Source: Bacteroidales bacterium (GTDB lineage: Bacteria > Bacteroidota > Bacteroidia > Bacteroidales > JAGOPY01). From it: a DNA stretch of 32,552 nt. The stretch spans positions 1 to 32,552 of the forward strand of contig JAHYJL010000011.1 in NCBI GenBank assembly GCA_019429045.1. Reading direction: 5' to 3'. Shown here in pieces: positions 6,178 to 13,138 of the stretch (positions are counted from its first letter, which is position 1; every line of letters starts with the position of its first letter). The translations under genes and the position numbers were made by a program. A model generated the notes under the pieces. The model was not told the DNA's origin. It worked only from the letters and a program-made list of their open reading frames with translations, and did not search any database.

Positions 6178-7425
6178 TTAGTCAGCCTTATTGAAATAAT
6201 CCCTGTACGGTTTGGTGAGCTCGAGTATATCTTCTTTTTCAACACCAAAATCCGCTAAAACATATTCATGGATACCATACTTTCCCATCGGATTATCCTT
6301 CTCGGCCTTCATGAATACCTGTAAAAGCTCAGGGGTCATGCCGCCATTGTTCCGGTAAATGTCCTGCAGGATCATTTGGGCATTTTCCTTTAGTTCGGGA
6401 TAGAAAATATCCGTGAACTGATTTTTTTCGGGATGATTTAGCCTGTATTCCAGTCCCTTTTGAAGCATGTAACCGGTTTTGCGGATCCAGTGCCGGGCGA
6501 TGGCATTGCCGTTGACCTCTTTGCTGAAAATGACCCGGCTGTGGGCCATCATACTGATAAAAGAAGGGACACATTCGGTGACCTCCCGGTGTGTCCAGAG
6601 AAAATGGACATCCCCGAAGTGCTTGTCGATCAGGTCCACAAATTCCAGGTGATGGGGTGATTTGAGGATCCAGCGTTTGCCTGGCCTCTGCCACTGGAGG
6701 AGTTTCAGCAGTTTCACCAGGTAGGCGTAGGCCGGGGACTGGTCTGTTTTCTCCAGCCACGCGGCATAGGAAGGGACGTTCATGGTGGCTTCGGGGGTGG
6801 TGCTCAGGAATGTCATATCGAGCAGCAGGATATCTTCTTCCGGCGCATTGTGCTCTACGGGATGAATGGCAAAGAAACCGGGTGCCATCAGGCGCAGGGC
6901 GCGTTCGCTGGTGCGGGCGATGGCAATCCTCCTGTCGGGTTTCCCTTTGCGGTCACCCAGTGGCGCCGGGTTGATCGCCTCCCAGCTCAGGACCACGCGG
7001 TTGTGGCGATCGGCGGCTAAAAGCCTGTGAAGCTTGGTGGTGCCGGTGCGCTGCAGGCCCAGGATCACCCAGGCCGGCAGCAGCGGCTGGTCGAGGATCT
7101 CCGGGTAACGGCGGAACAACGCCTCCGCCCTAAGCCGGGCTGCCAGCAAATTGATCATCCGCTGCCGGGTGATGAAATATCCGATGGGATGGAGTCCCGA
7201 TTCCTCGCGGATGGAATAAAGCAGCCTGTCCAGCGGTTCATCCAGGAAATCCGCACCCAGGCTTTGCTCGCCGGTGAGCTTCCGTGCCGCCCCGATCAGC
7301 TTGTCCTTCGTCAGCTCCTGCTTCGTGCCAATCGGATAACTCCATTCCCACGCCCTGTTCAGCAGGCTGAACCACCAGGGACGGTGACCGTATTGCGACG
7401 ACTTAATGATCTTATGGTTTTTCAT
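6178..7425 (-). CDS. Sulfotransferase family protein (Sulfotransfer_3 type)
   Basis: 415 residues from ATG 7425, overlapping the end of the DUF1214 gene by 14 bp; a TTG lies one codon earlier. VILGLQRTGTTKLHRLL (about 120-136) is the 5' phosphosulfate-binding loop for PAPS. LSWEAINPAP and ILKSPHHLEFVDLI, followed by FLWTHREVTECVPSF, correspond to the 3' phosphate-binding region with its conserved Arg and Ser. The enzyme should transfer a sulfuryl group from PAPS to a hydroxyl group; no membrane segment is evident. Translational overlap with DUF1214 and proximity to the SDR suggest joint modification of one substrate, possibly a sterol-like or other lipid. Family call is firm; acceptor unknown. 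Confidence 0.88.
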   Translation of the reverse strand: MKNHKIIKSSQYGHRPWWFSLLNRAWEWSYPIGTKQELTKDKLIGAARKLTGEQSLGADFLDEPLDRLLYSIREESGLHPIGYFITRQRMINLLAARLRAEALFRRYPEILDQPLLPAWVILGLQRTGTTKLHRLLAADRHNRVVLSWEAINPAPLGDRKGKPDRRIAIARTSERALRLMAPGFFAIHPVEHNAPEEDILLLDMTFLSTTPEATMNVPSYAAWLEKTDQSPAYAYLVKLLKLLQWQRPGKRWILKSPHHLEFVDLIDKHFGDVHFLWTHREVTECVPSFISMMAHSRVIFSKEVNGNAIARHWIRKTGYMLQKGLEYRLNHPEKNQFTDIFYPELKENAQMILQDIYRNNGGMTPELLQVFMKAEKDNPMGKYGIHEYVLADFGVEKEDILELTKPYRDYFNKAD

Positions 7426-8608
7426 CAATTTTCCAGTCTTGAACCTTTGCTACCCGGCAAACGGGCTCCACTGGGCTGGCTCCCTCTTTCAGCCTGTACC
7501 AGCGCCAGCACATCGTCCCTTCACCATGACCGGCTGTCTCCAGCCAATTGCGGTGACCGGGATCCCGGTGGGCGACAATGACCCGGACACTGCCATCCGC
7601 TTCAGACTGTGCCCCGGCTTTGTTGATGCAAATATTGAAATACCGGTAATCGAGCGACTCCATCCAGTAATTGTTCAGCTGAAAATTCCAGGTGTCGCAG
7701 TCAGGTGGCTTCACATCGATCACCAGCATTTCATCATCTTCCAGTTTCCAGTGGCTGTGGTAGTAAATGATTCCGGCATCCCCGCCGGCAGCGTTCGAAA
7801 TGGCAGGGTCAAACTGCGGCAGCTTGTTGGTATGTTCCCGGAAACCTTTGGCCCAACGAGCGAATAGGAGAGGAGCCCCCGCTACGAACATGGCCGCTGT
7901 CTTCAAACCTTCGTCAACCCGACTTGGAGTGAGTGGATCTGGTGAAGCCCTGCCATCCAGGTTTTCGATAACAACATCAACCGGTATCTCGGATTGTCTG
8001 TCGGCAAAGGTCTGACGGACCATTACCAATGTGGTGTTATCTTCCATTTTCAGCCAGTTCTTCCCTTTTGGTGTTTTGCTCAGGATGATCTCAAAACTGC
8101 CATCGGGCTCACAGACCAGTTGATCCTGTTCAATTTTGCCGCAGGGCGCCAGGCCGCCGGTAGTGCCGTAATTTCCGTTTTGCGTGAAGAAACCAACATA
8201 GTCGATGCTATTTCTTTTCCCGGTGATCCGGTATTCATACTCCCCGCTGATCTGGGCATTCAGGTAAACATTGTCGGGATTGTCAGCGCCCATTTTCACC
8301 GTTTCGTGGACCATCCGGCGAAAAATCGGGAACGCCGGGTCGCTGTATTCGACAAATGCCTCCAGGCCCGCCCGGGTCAGCCTTGTCAGGTAGCGTACTC
8401 CTTCCGCCTGCTGGAAAGGATCCTGCGGAGCCCCTGGGTGCATCAGTACCGCCCCGGCCAGTTTCAGCCGGTCGCAGAATTCCTCCCACGACTTTCCTGT
8501 GACAATCCGCCGGGCCGACTCGTCATCCTCCGTTTTCCCGGCCAGTTTCAGCCTGAACTTTCTGAAAGCCTTAAGGATTCTAAGGAAAGTAAACAGCAGT
8601 TTTCTCAT
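7412..8608 (-). CDS. DUF1214 domain-containing protein
   Basis: 398 residues from ATG 8608. The C-terminal third has DUF1214-like motifs: WNFQLNNYWMESLDYRYF, and RDPGHRNWLETAGHGEGTMCWRW close to the end. The N-terminal two thirds include a beta-rich part with YRITGKRNSIDYVGFFTQNG and FEIILSKTPKG. No catalytic chemistry is established for DUF1214. It is first in an operon with a sulfotransferase and an SDR; I recall similar trios of these three families in actinobacteria and marine proteobacteria, usually near lipid or steroid metabolism, but have not checked this. No signal peptide is clear; the start is basic and moderately hydrophobic (MRKLLFTFLRILKAF), which may be an amphipathic membrane-binding helix. 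Confidence 0.8.
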   Translation of the reverse strand: MRKLLFTFLRILKAFRKFRLKLAGKTEDDESARRIVTGKSWEEFCDRLKLAGAVLMHPGAPQDPFQQAEGVRYLTRLTRAGLEAFVEYSDPAFPIFRRMVHETVKMGADNPDNVYLNAQISGEYEYRITGKRNSIDYVGFFTQNGNYGTTGGLAPCGKIEQDQLVCEPDGSFEIILSKTPKGKNWLKMEDNTTLVMVRQTFADRQSEIPVDVVIENLDGRASPDPLTPSRVDEGLKTAAMFVAGAPLLFARWAKGFREHTNKLPQFDPAISNAAGGDAGIIYYHSHWKLEDDEMLVIDVKPPDCDTWNFQLNNYWMESLDYRYFNICINKAGAQSEADGSVRVIVAHRDPGHRNWLETAGHGEGTMCWRWYRLKEGASPVEPVCRVAKVQDWKIDEKP

Positions 8609-8673
8609 GCCGGGAAGAATTTTTTATTATCGTGGCCTTTATAACGGTTGCTGTCTTGTTAGCCACTCACTCT

Positions 8674-10353
8674 TCATTGTCTAAGCCAATTAAGCGCCTC
8701 CTGTGTAATTCCGCGGTACCATTCTACCTCATTATCTGTTAAATGAGTTAATTCAATTGAACGTTCAAAAAACCGTTTAATATGACTCGGTTCAGGAATA
8801 TAACTTGCGTTATATGAGTCCTCAACCATTTTAATAAACACACTCAAAGGCAATGGAACTATTGTGGAACTACCACCATAGTAATAAATGTTCATTTTAT
8901 GCAAAGCATAAAAATGTGCTATACATGCCTCATTGATAATAGGTGCAATGAATAAACAATAGGCTGGTTTTTCAGTTTCTCTTTTATATTTTGCTAGGTG
9001 TCTTGTAATTGGTTCACCCTCTGTTTCATACTGTCTCTGACCACTTTTCATTGTTACTTCAACAGTCAACCCAAAATCACCATAATCACAAACAATGTCA
9101 GCTATATTTCCTTGAGCAGTTGACATTGGATTACCATAGTCATCGAATTTTAAGTTCGCAGTTACTATCCCTCCATCTAACATTGCCATTGCTCGCCAAG
9201 TATTCCACTCAAGCATTAATGGAGTGTCGTAGAGCGAATTGTCGAGAATCTGCTCAAAGGTTGTATTTATGTCCTCAAAAAGACGATAATCTTTAATCGC
9301 AGCAACCTGTTCTGTAAGTATTTGTTCTTTTCTATTTTCTAACTCAACTTCTAAAATGTTTTTCAGATCTTTTAATGTTGCTTCTTTAGGTATCTGAAAT
9401 TGGGGAAAAGTATAACGTAGTTGATGTTCAAGTAACTCTCTGTTATCTGTTAATAGAACTGGAAATAGTGGGTTGCCTAGATAAGCAATATATTGCCTTT
9501 CATTATCAATGAAGCAAGGTTCTCTATCAGTATTTTGTAAGAAGTAATCAACTTCTTGAATTTTTTCAGGCACGATTGTAATTGATTTTCCTAAGTGCGA
9601 GATTTTGACTAATCCTGTTACCCTTAAGTATCGGAAGCAGGCATCTGCATAATCTCTCATGTTATTTGCTTTAGTTCTCAGAAACTTTGTAACTGAAGCA
9701 TCTTTTGTCTCTCTTGTTAATGTGTTCCCTGAAATAATTTCATCATGATAAATTTCTCGTAGTTCTTGTTCCAAATATTCTGATCGAAACTTTTTGTAGT
9801 TCCCGTCATTCTCTGCTTTCGCAGTCCTGAATTGATCAATTTTCTGAAGGATTGCATAAAATTGCCTATAATCAACTAATTGTAATCCAAACAGCATCAA
9901 TTCATCAAATTTCAATGAACCTAAATATCTAATGAGTCTGAATAGTTCGAGATAAGGTTTTACCCAAAAGTCAGCCGACTCTTCTGTTGGTTTGTGATAA
10001 GGTGAGGGAATTTGAAATTTGAGTAATTGTCTTAAAAATATCTCCTCTTTTCTTCTTGAGTTTACTAATTCTTCACCTGCTGGAGTTAACTGAATGTATG
10101 GAGAAAGGACAACAAATCCAAGTGCTTTTGGTGCTCTGTTAATTCGATCTCTTGCACTGAAAGCCGGATCATTGGCACCTTTGCCGTAGAAATAATTCTC
10201 CTCTCTCAATAACTCCATAAATGCTCTCTGTGTTTCTGAGTTCCATCTCTGACCTGCAAAATGGGTGTTCAATAATCCGATTTCGGGAATCATTTTAGCA
10301 GGAGTCCTAGGGGATGTAGTTACGAAAATTACTTTACTGTCAATTCTTGCCAT
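8674..10353 (-). CDS. AlwI-family type II restriction endonuclease
   Basis: 559 residues. The start, with FVTTSPRTPAKMIPEIGLL and FAGQRWNSETQRAFMELL, is typical of the AlwI family (PF09491), whose members cut at a distance from a short asymmetric site (AlwI itself recognises GGATC). A candidate PD-(D/E)xK core lies around residues 412-435: GNIADIVCDYGDFGLTVEVT, with Asp in ADIV and Glu in VEVT. The gene begins 6 bp after the methylase gene and is the last gene of a regulator-methylase-nuclease unit. The block is visibly more AT-rich than its neighbours, pointing to recent transfer. Family call is good; the exact site cannot be read from the sequence. Confidence 0.85.
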   Translation of the reverse strand: MARIDSKVIFVTTSPRTPAKMIPEIGLLNTHFAGQRWNSETQRAFMELLREENYFYGKGANDPAFSARDRINRAPKALGFVVLSPYIQLTPAGEELVNSRRKEEIFLRQLLKFQIPSPYHKPTEESADFWVKPYLELFRLIRYLGSLKFDELMLFGLQLVDYRQFYAILQKIDQFRTAKAENDGNYKKFRSEYLEQELREIYHDEIISGNTLTRETKDASVTKFLRTKANNMRDYADACFRYLRVTGLVKISHLGKSITIVPEKIQEVDYFLQNTDREPCFIDNERQYIAYLGNPLFPVLLTDNRELLEHQLRYTFPQFQIPKEATLKDLKNILEVELENRKEQILTEQVAAIKDYRLFEDINTTFEQILDNSLYDTPLMLEWNTWRAMAMLDGGIVTANLKFDDYGNPMSTAQGNIADIVCDYGDFGLTVEVTMKSGQRQYETEGEPITRHLAKYKRETEKPAYCLFIAPIINEACIAHFYALHKMNIYYYGGSSTIVPLPLSVFIKMVEDSYNASYIPEPSHIKRFFERSIELTHLTDNEVEWYRGITQEALNWLRQ

Positions 10354-10359
10354 ATCTGT

Positions 10360-11268
10360 TTACAGTGATAGTTCCTTTTCAAATTCTAATTGTGGATACA
10401 GTTTTCTTGCTACATTACCATAATTTGAGATTAAAATATGGTTAGCGGTAGATTTAAATCTATTTCTAATATTTACAGCATATGCTTTTCCATATTCATC
10501 AACAATCATATCTCCATATAATTTTTCTGTTAACACCGTTCTCCCAATGACCATCAAGGCTTTACATTTTAAAGATCTGTAAAGGTTCGCTAATTCAATG
10601 TGATTATTTTCATTAAACCCATCTTTGTATTCAACGTTTCCATAGTCCGAAAATACACAGTCATATGGAGGGTCTAAAAAAATAAAATCCTCCTCAGAAG
10701 CCATTTTAAATATTTCGGAATAGTCGAGATTATAAATTTCAGTATTTGCAAGTAATTTACTGTGTGATTCTGTTACTAATGACGTATTTAAATTGGCGTA
10801 TCGTCCGTATGGTACATTATATTCTCCTTTTGCATTATATCTAATCATACCAGAATAAGCAGTTTTGTTAATGAAGAAGTAGAGGAAAGCATCAGAATAT
10901 TGCTTTTCAGTTAATTCATTGAACATATCTCGTATTTTATAGTAAAGGCGTTCATTTTCGTCATCTACCCTTTCTTCAGGCCTCATTTTCTTTAAATCTT
11001 CATACTTTCTGCGATTTTTTTTATATAGTTTTTCTATCTCAGTAAGCTCAGGTTTTAGGGTTTCAAAGTTGTCTTTTACGCCCATATAAAATGCCATTAA
11101 CTTTGAGTTAATATCATTGATTATTGCTTTTTTAGGTTCTAATTGAAAGAATAATGCACCACCTCCAAAGAATGGTTCAATATAGCGTCCGCTATATTTT
11201 GGGATATGCTTGATCAAATACTTGATCTCTTTTGATTTTCCTCCTCTATATTTTATCAATGGTTTCAT
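10360..11268 (-). CDS. D12-class DNA adenine N6-methyltransferase (Dam-like)
   Basis: 302 residues. KPLIKYRGGKSKEIKYLIKH at the N-terminus, IEPFFGGGALFFQL (30-43, SAM-binding motif) and FIFLDPPYD (catalytic DPPY at 199-202) are diagnostic for MethyltransfD12 (PF02086), the family of Dam and M.DpnII. The start overlaps the HTH gene's stop (ATGA at 11268-11265) and the nuclease follows after 6 bp, so it is the protecting methylase of the system. Many relatives methylate the A of GATC; that would protect both strands of a GGATC site with one enzyme. That specificity is inferred from the partner nuclease family, not seen. The frame is intact and length is normal. Confidence 0.93.
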   Translation of the reverse strand: MKPLIKYRGGKSKEIKYLIKHIPKYSGRYIEPFFGGGALFFQLEPKKAIINDINSKLMAFYMGVKDNFETLKPELTEIEKLYKKNRRKYEDLKKMRPEERVDDENERLYYKIRDMFNELTEKQYSDAFLYFFINKTAYSGMIRYNAKGEYNVPYGRYANLNTSLVTESHSKLLANTEIYNLDYSEIFKMASEEDFIFLDPPYDCVFSDYGNVEYKDGFNENNHIELANLYRSLKCKALMVIGRTVLTEKLYGDMIVDEYGKAYAVNIRNRFKSTANHILISNYGNVARKLYPQLEFEKELSL

Positions 11269-11576
11269 GCTTTGGCAGTTTTACGTTTATACTTTACAAT
11301 AATATCAGCAACAAAATTGAGGATTTGTGTTGCTTCCTCCTCTTCGGCAATAATTTTATAAACTTGATCTGCCGACCAATAAAGATTTAGCTCATTAGTG
11401 TCGACCTGAAGCAGGTTTGCAAGAATTCTTAATTGCTCTCTTTTCGCCCGTCTGTCGCCCTTTTCAATTTTACAATATGTAGCAGTGTCAATTTCCAGCG
11501 CAGCAGCTAACTGTCTTTGAGGGATTTGTTTATCCTCTCGAAGTTCCCTAATTTTATTACCAAAAACATTTGACAT
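11265..11576 (-). CDS. XRE-family HTH regulator of the R-M operon
   Basis: 103 residues with an HTH_3 domain at about 5-60 (IRELREDKQIPQRQLAAALEIDTATYCKIEKG in family alignments, here split by the expected turn) and a short C-terminal helix rich in Glu and Lys. It is first in the operon, translationally coupled to the methylase by a 4-base overlap, the position of a controller (C) protein, although it is longer than classic C proteins (about 80 residues). It may delay nuclease expression until methylation is complete. A -7 box lies at 11600-11607. Role is inferred from position. Confidence 0.85.
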   Translation of the reverse strand: MSNVFGNKIRELREDKQIPQRQLAAALEIDTATYCKIEKGDRRAKREQLRILANLLQVDTNELNLYWSADQVYKIIAEEEEATQILNFVADIIVKYKRKTAKA

Positions 11577-11607
11577 AATATTGTCTTGTCATTATTTGGC
11601 AAATATA
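11563..11607 (-). promoter_or_regulatory. Promoter and possible operator of the R-M operon
   Basis: Minus strand TATATTTG (11607-11600) fits the Bacteroidota -7 box, about 24 nt before the ATG. No good -33 box is seen. GACA-N6-TGTC (11572-11585 on the plus strand) straddles the start codon and is a candidate site for the regulator. Confidence 0.45.
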
Positions 11608-11705
11608 ATATGTTTTTCTATTATTTATTCTTTTTATCAATGATTTCGTTGTGACGTTATCTGGGGTGAACGGCTAATGGACGTGTAAAGATATAAAAAT
11701 GCATG

Positions 11706-11733
11706 ACTGACTTTTTGCATTTAAAAAGTCAGT
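11706..11733. repeat. 11-bp inverted repeat in the divergent intergenic region
   Basis: ACTGACTTTTT (706-716) and AAAAAGTCAGT (723-733) form a perfect hairpin with a 6-base loop. It lies between divergent genes (11577-11840), so it is not an ordinary terminator. A second, shorter inverted repeat ATTCAG-CTAA-CTGAAT lies at 11785-11800. Either could be an operator or the scar of the R-M island edge. Confidence 0.5.
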
Positions 11734-11840
11734 ATATTTCCCGCCTTATTTAAACCTGTTATAGATTACATTCCGGTTTCTCGTATTCAGCTAACTGAAT
11801 AATTCTTTTTTCTAATTTCGGCCCTGTTTATAGATGGATT

Positions 11841-12080
11841 ATGGAAAAGGTCTGCCCGAATTACGAAGGTTGCCGCCTGGTCAGAACGGCGGTCGTCGAA
11901 CCGGATGATACAAAAAGGGAAGCGTATATCGAAGCGTATTGCCTCAGGGAGGAAACCTGGAGAAAATGCAAAAGGTACACTACCCGCAAGGCGCTCTGGA
12001 TTTGCCCCGATTTTGTCCTCCCGGATTCGGATATCAGTGAGGATGAAATTCTCGACAGATCAGAACAAGGAGAGCCATAA
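11841..12080 (+). CDS. Small cysteine-rich protein, first gene of the DsrC operon
   Basis: 79 residues from ATG 11841, no signal peptide or membrane segment. Five cysteines: C5 and C11 in CPNYEGC, C34 in EAYCLREETW, C43 in KCKRY and C55 in WICPDF. The YC...W..CKRY pattern resembles short Cys-rich segments of anaerobe regulatory and redox proteins that may hold a metal or iron-sulfur cluster, but I do not recognise a named family. The acidic tail (about 60-79) is probably disordered. It precedes dsrC by 74 bp, the gap being filled by a heptamer array, and both are on the same strand. A weak -7-like TAATTTCG lies at 11813-11820. An accessory role in sulfur or redox handling is inferred from position. 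Confidence 0.75.
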   Translation: MEKVCPNYEGCRLVRTAVVEPDDTKREAYIEAYCLREETWRKCKRYTTRKALWICPDFVLPDSDISEDEILDRSEQGEP

Positions 12081-12082
12081 TC

Positions 12083-12124
12083 ATTTAACATTTAACGTTT
12101 AACATTTAACATTTAACATTTAAC
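12083..12124 (+). repeat. Tandem heptamer array (ATTTAAC), six units
   Basis: Six adjacent 7-bp units ATTTAAC, one with G for A, then a decaying partial unit. It fills most of the 74-bp gap between the small Cys-rich gene and dsrC. Confidence 0.9.
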
Positions 12125-12154
12125 ATTAAGAATTCAACAGTTAACATTACCGGA

Positions 12155-12472
12155 ATGCCAACAATAGAAATAGAAGGCCGCGTTTTTGAGGTTGATGGCG
12201 ACGGATTCCTGTCGCAACCCGAATCATGGGACCACGAAGTGGCCGAGATGATTGCACGATACGACGGGATCGATCCGATGAGCGAAAAACACTGGGCGAT
12301 CGTCAACATTATCCGTCGCAATTACGAAGAAAAGGGGATGGCGCCGATGATCCGGACCATCTGCCAGGAAACAGGCTTGCGCCTGCGGGAAATCTATGAA
12401 CTTTTCCCGCTGGGCCCGGCCCGTGGCGCCTGCCGTGTAGCCGGCCTGCCCAAACCTGACGGCTGTGTATAA
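12155..12472 (+). CDS. dsrC: DsrC/TusE family sulfur carrier protein
   Basis: 105 residues, the usual length. The fold signature is complete: MPTIEIEGRVFEVDGDGFL at the start, a central SEKHWAIVNIIRRNY, and the flexible C-terminal arm GACRVAGLPKPDGCV. The arm keeps both redox cysteines, C93 and the penultimate C104, ten residues apart, as in true DsrC; TusE proteins of the tRNA thiolation relay keep only the last one. Such DsrC carry sulfur as a persulfide or trisulfide and are reduced through DsrMK-type membrane complexes. Genes for exactly such subunits follow after 3 bp. No dsrAB sulfite reductase gene is in the window. Cytoplasmic; very sure of the family. Confidence 0.95.
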   Translation: MPTIEIEGRVFEVDGDGFLSQPESWDHEVAEMIARYDGIDPMSEKHWAIVNIIRRNYEEKGMAPMIRTICQETGLRLREIYELFPLGPARGACRVAGLPKPDGCV

Positions 12473-12475
12473 ATC

Positions 12476-13138
12476 ATGACAGAGATGGACTGGTATCAAT
12501 GGATGGCGCTGGCTGCACTGGGTTTTTGCCTGGTCTTATGCCTGTATCACTTTTTCAGGTTGATCAGGCTTGGGAAACCTGTCGATTATTCCAGCCCTGC
12601 GGGTAATATTGCACAGGGCGTCAAATATGCCTTCACAGGAGCTATGGACCCCCGCTGGAAAGAATCGGCACGGCTTCACCTCCCCACCTATACTGCCGGC
12701 CTATTCTATCATACAGGAACTTTTCTTTCGATCCTGCTTTTCTTCCCTGTTGTATTCGGATACATGCCACAGGGATGGCTTGCTTCGATAATTTCGGCGT
12801 TTCTTTTCATTTCTGCCTTTAGCGGAACCGCCATTCTTATTAAAAGAATGATCAGAAAAGAACTCCGCTCCCTCTCCAACCCCGATGATTTCATCTCGAA
12901 CCTCCTCGTCACACTCTTTCAATTCCTGACATTACTGGTCATCCTCCTCCCCCTCCTACACTCCTACAGTCCTACCGTCCTACCGTCCTACTACCTCATC
13001 TTCACGCTACTGATGCTATATCTTCCGCTCGGAAAGCTCAGGCATGTGGTCTATTTCTTCGCTGCACGATACCATTTAGGCAATTTTTATGGGAGAAGGG
13101 GCGTTTGGCCTCCACAACGGATTAATGCTGAAGACTGA
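12476..13138 (+). CDS. DsrM/HdrE-like membrane cytochrome b subunit
   Basis: 220 residues, five or so hydrophobic segments (about 9-27, 75-95, 101-119, 135-158, 163-183), similar to the gamma subunit of respiratory nitrate reductase, DsrM and HdrE. Histidines placed for haem ligation include H25 (CLYHFF), H68, H79 (FYHTGTF) and two near the C-terminus, H190 and H200. It would pass electrons from the menaquinone pool to the iron-sulfur subunit encoded next; the two genes overlap (TGATG at 13136-13140). It lies 3 bp after dsrC. Odd feature: an octanucleotide array (12954-12993) lies inside the gene and codes for the loop SYSPTVLPSYY between two membrane segments. Family level is well supported; the exact subclass is inferred from neighbours. 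Confidence 0.85.
   Translation: MTEMDWYQWMALAALGFCLVLCLYHFFRLIRLGKPVDYSSPAGNIAQGVKYAFTGAMDPRWKESARLHLPTYTAGLFYHTGTFLSILLFFPVVFGYMPQGWLASIISAFLFISAFSGTAILIKRMIRKELRSLSNPDDFISNLLVTLFQFLTLLVILLPLLHSYSPTVLPSYYLIFTLLMLYLPLGKLRHVVYFFAARYHLGNFYGRRGVWPPQRINAED
12954..12993 (+). repeat. Tandem octamer array (TCCTACCG type), five units, inside a gene
   Basis: Five 8-bp units: TCCTACAC, TCCTACAG, TCCTACCG twice, TCCTACTA. The frame stays open, so the array adds about 13 residues to a loop of the membrane subunit. Confidence 0.85.

Noticed and set aside
11706-11733. Rho-independent terminator
   Set aside because: It lies between divergent genes, so no upstream transcript would end there; kept only as an inverted repeat.
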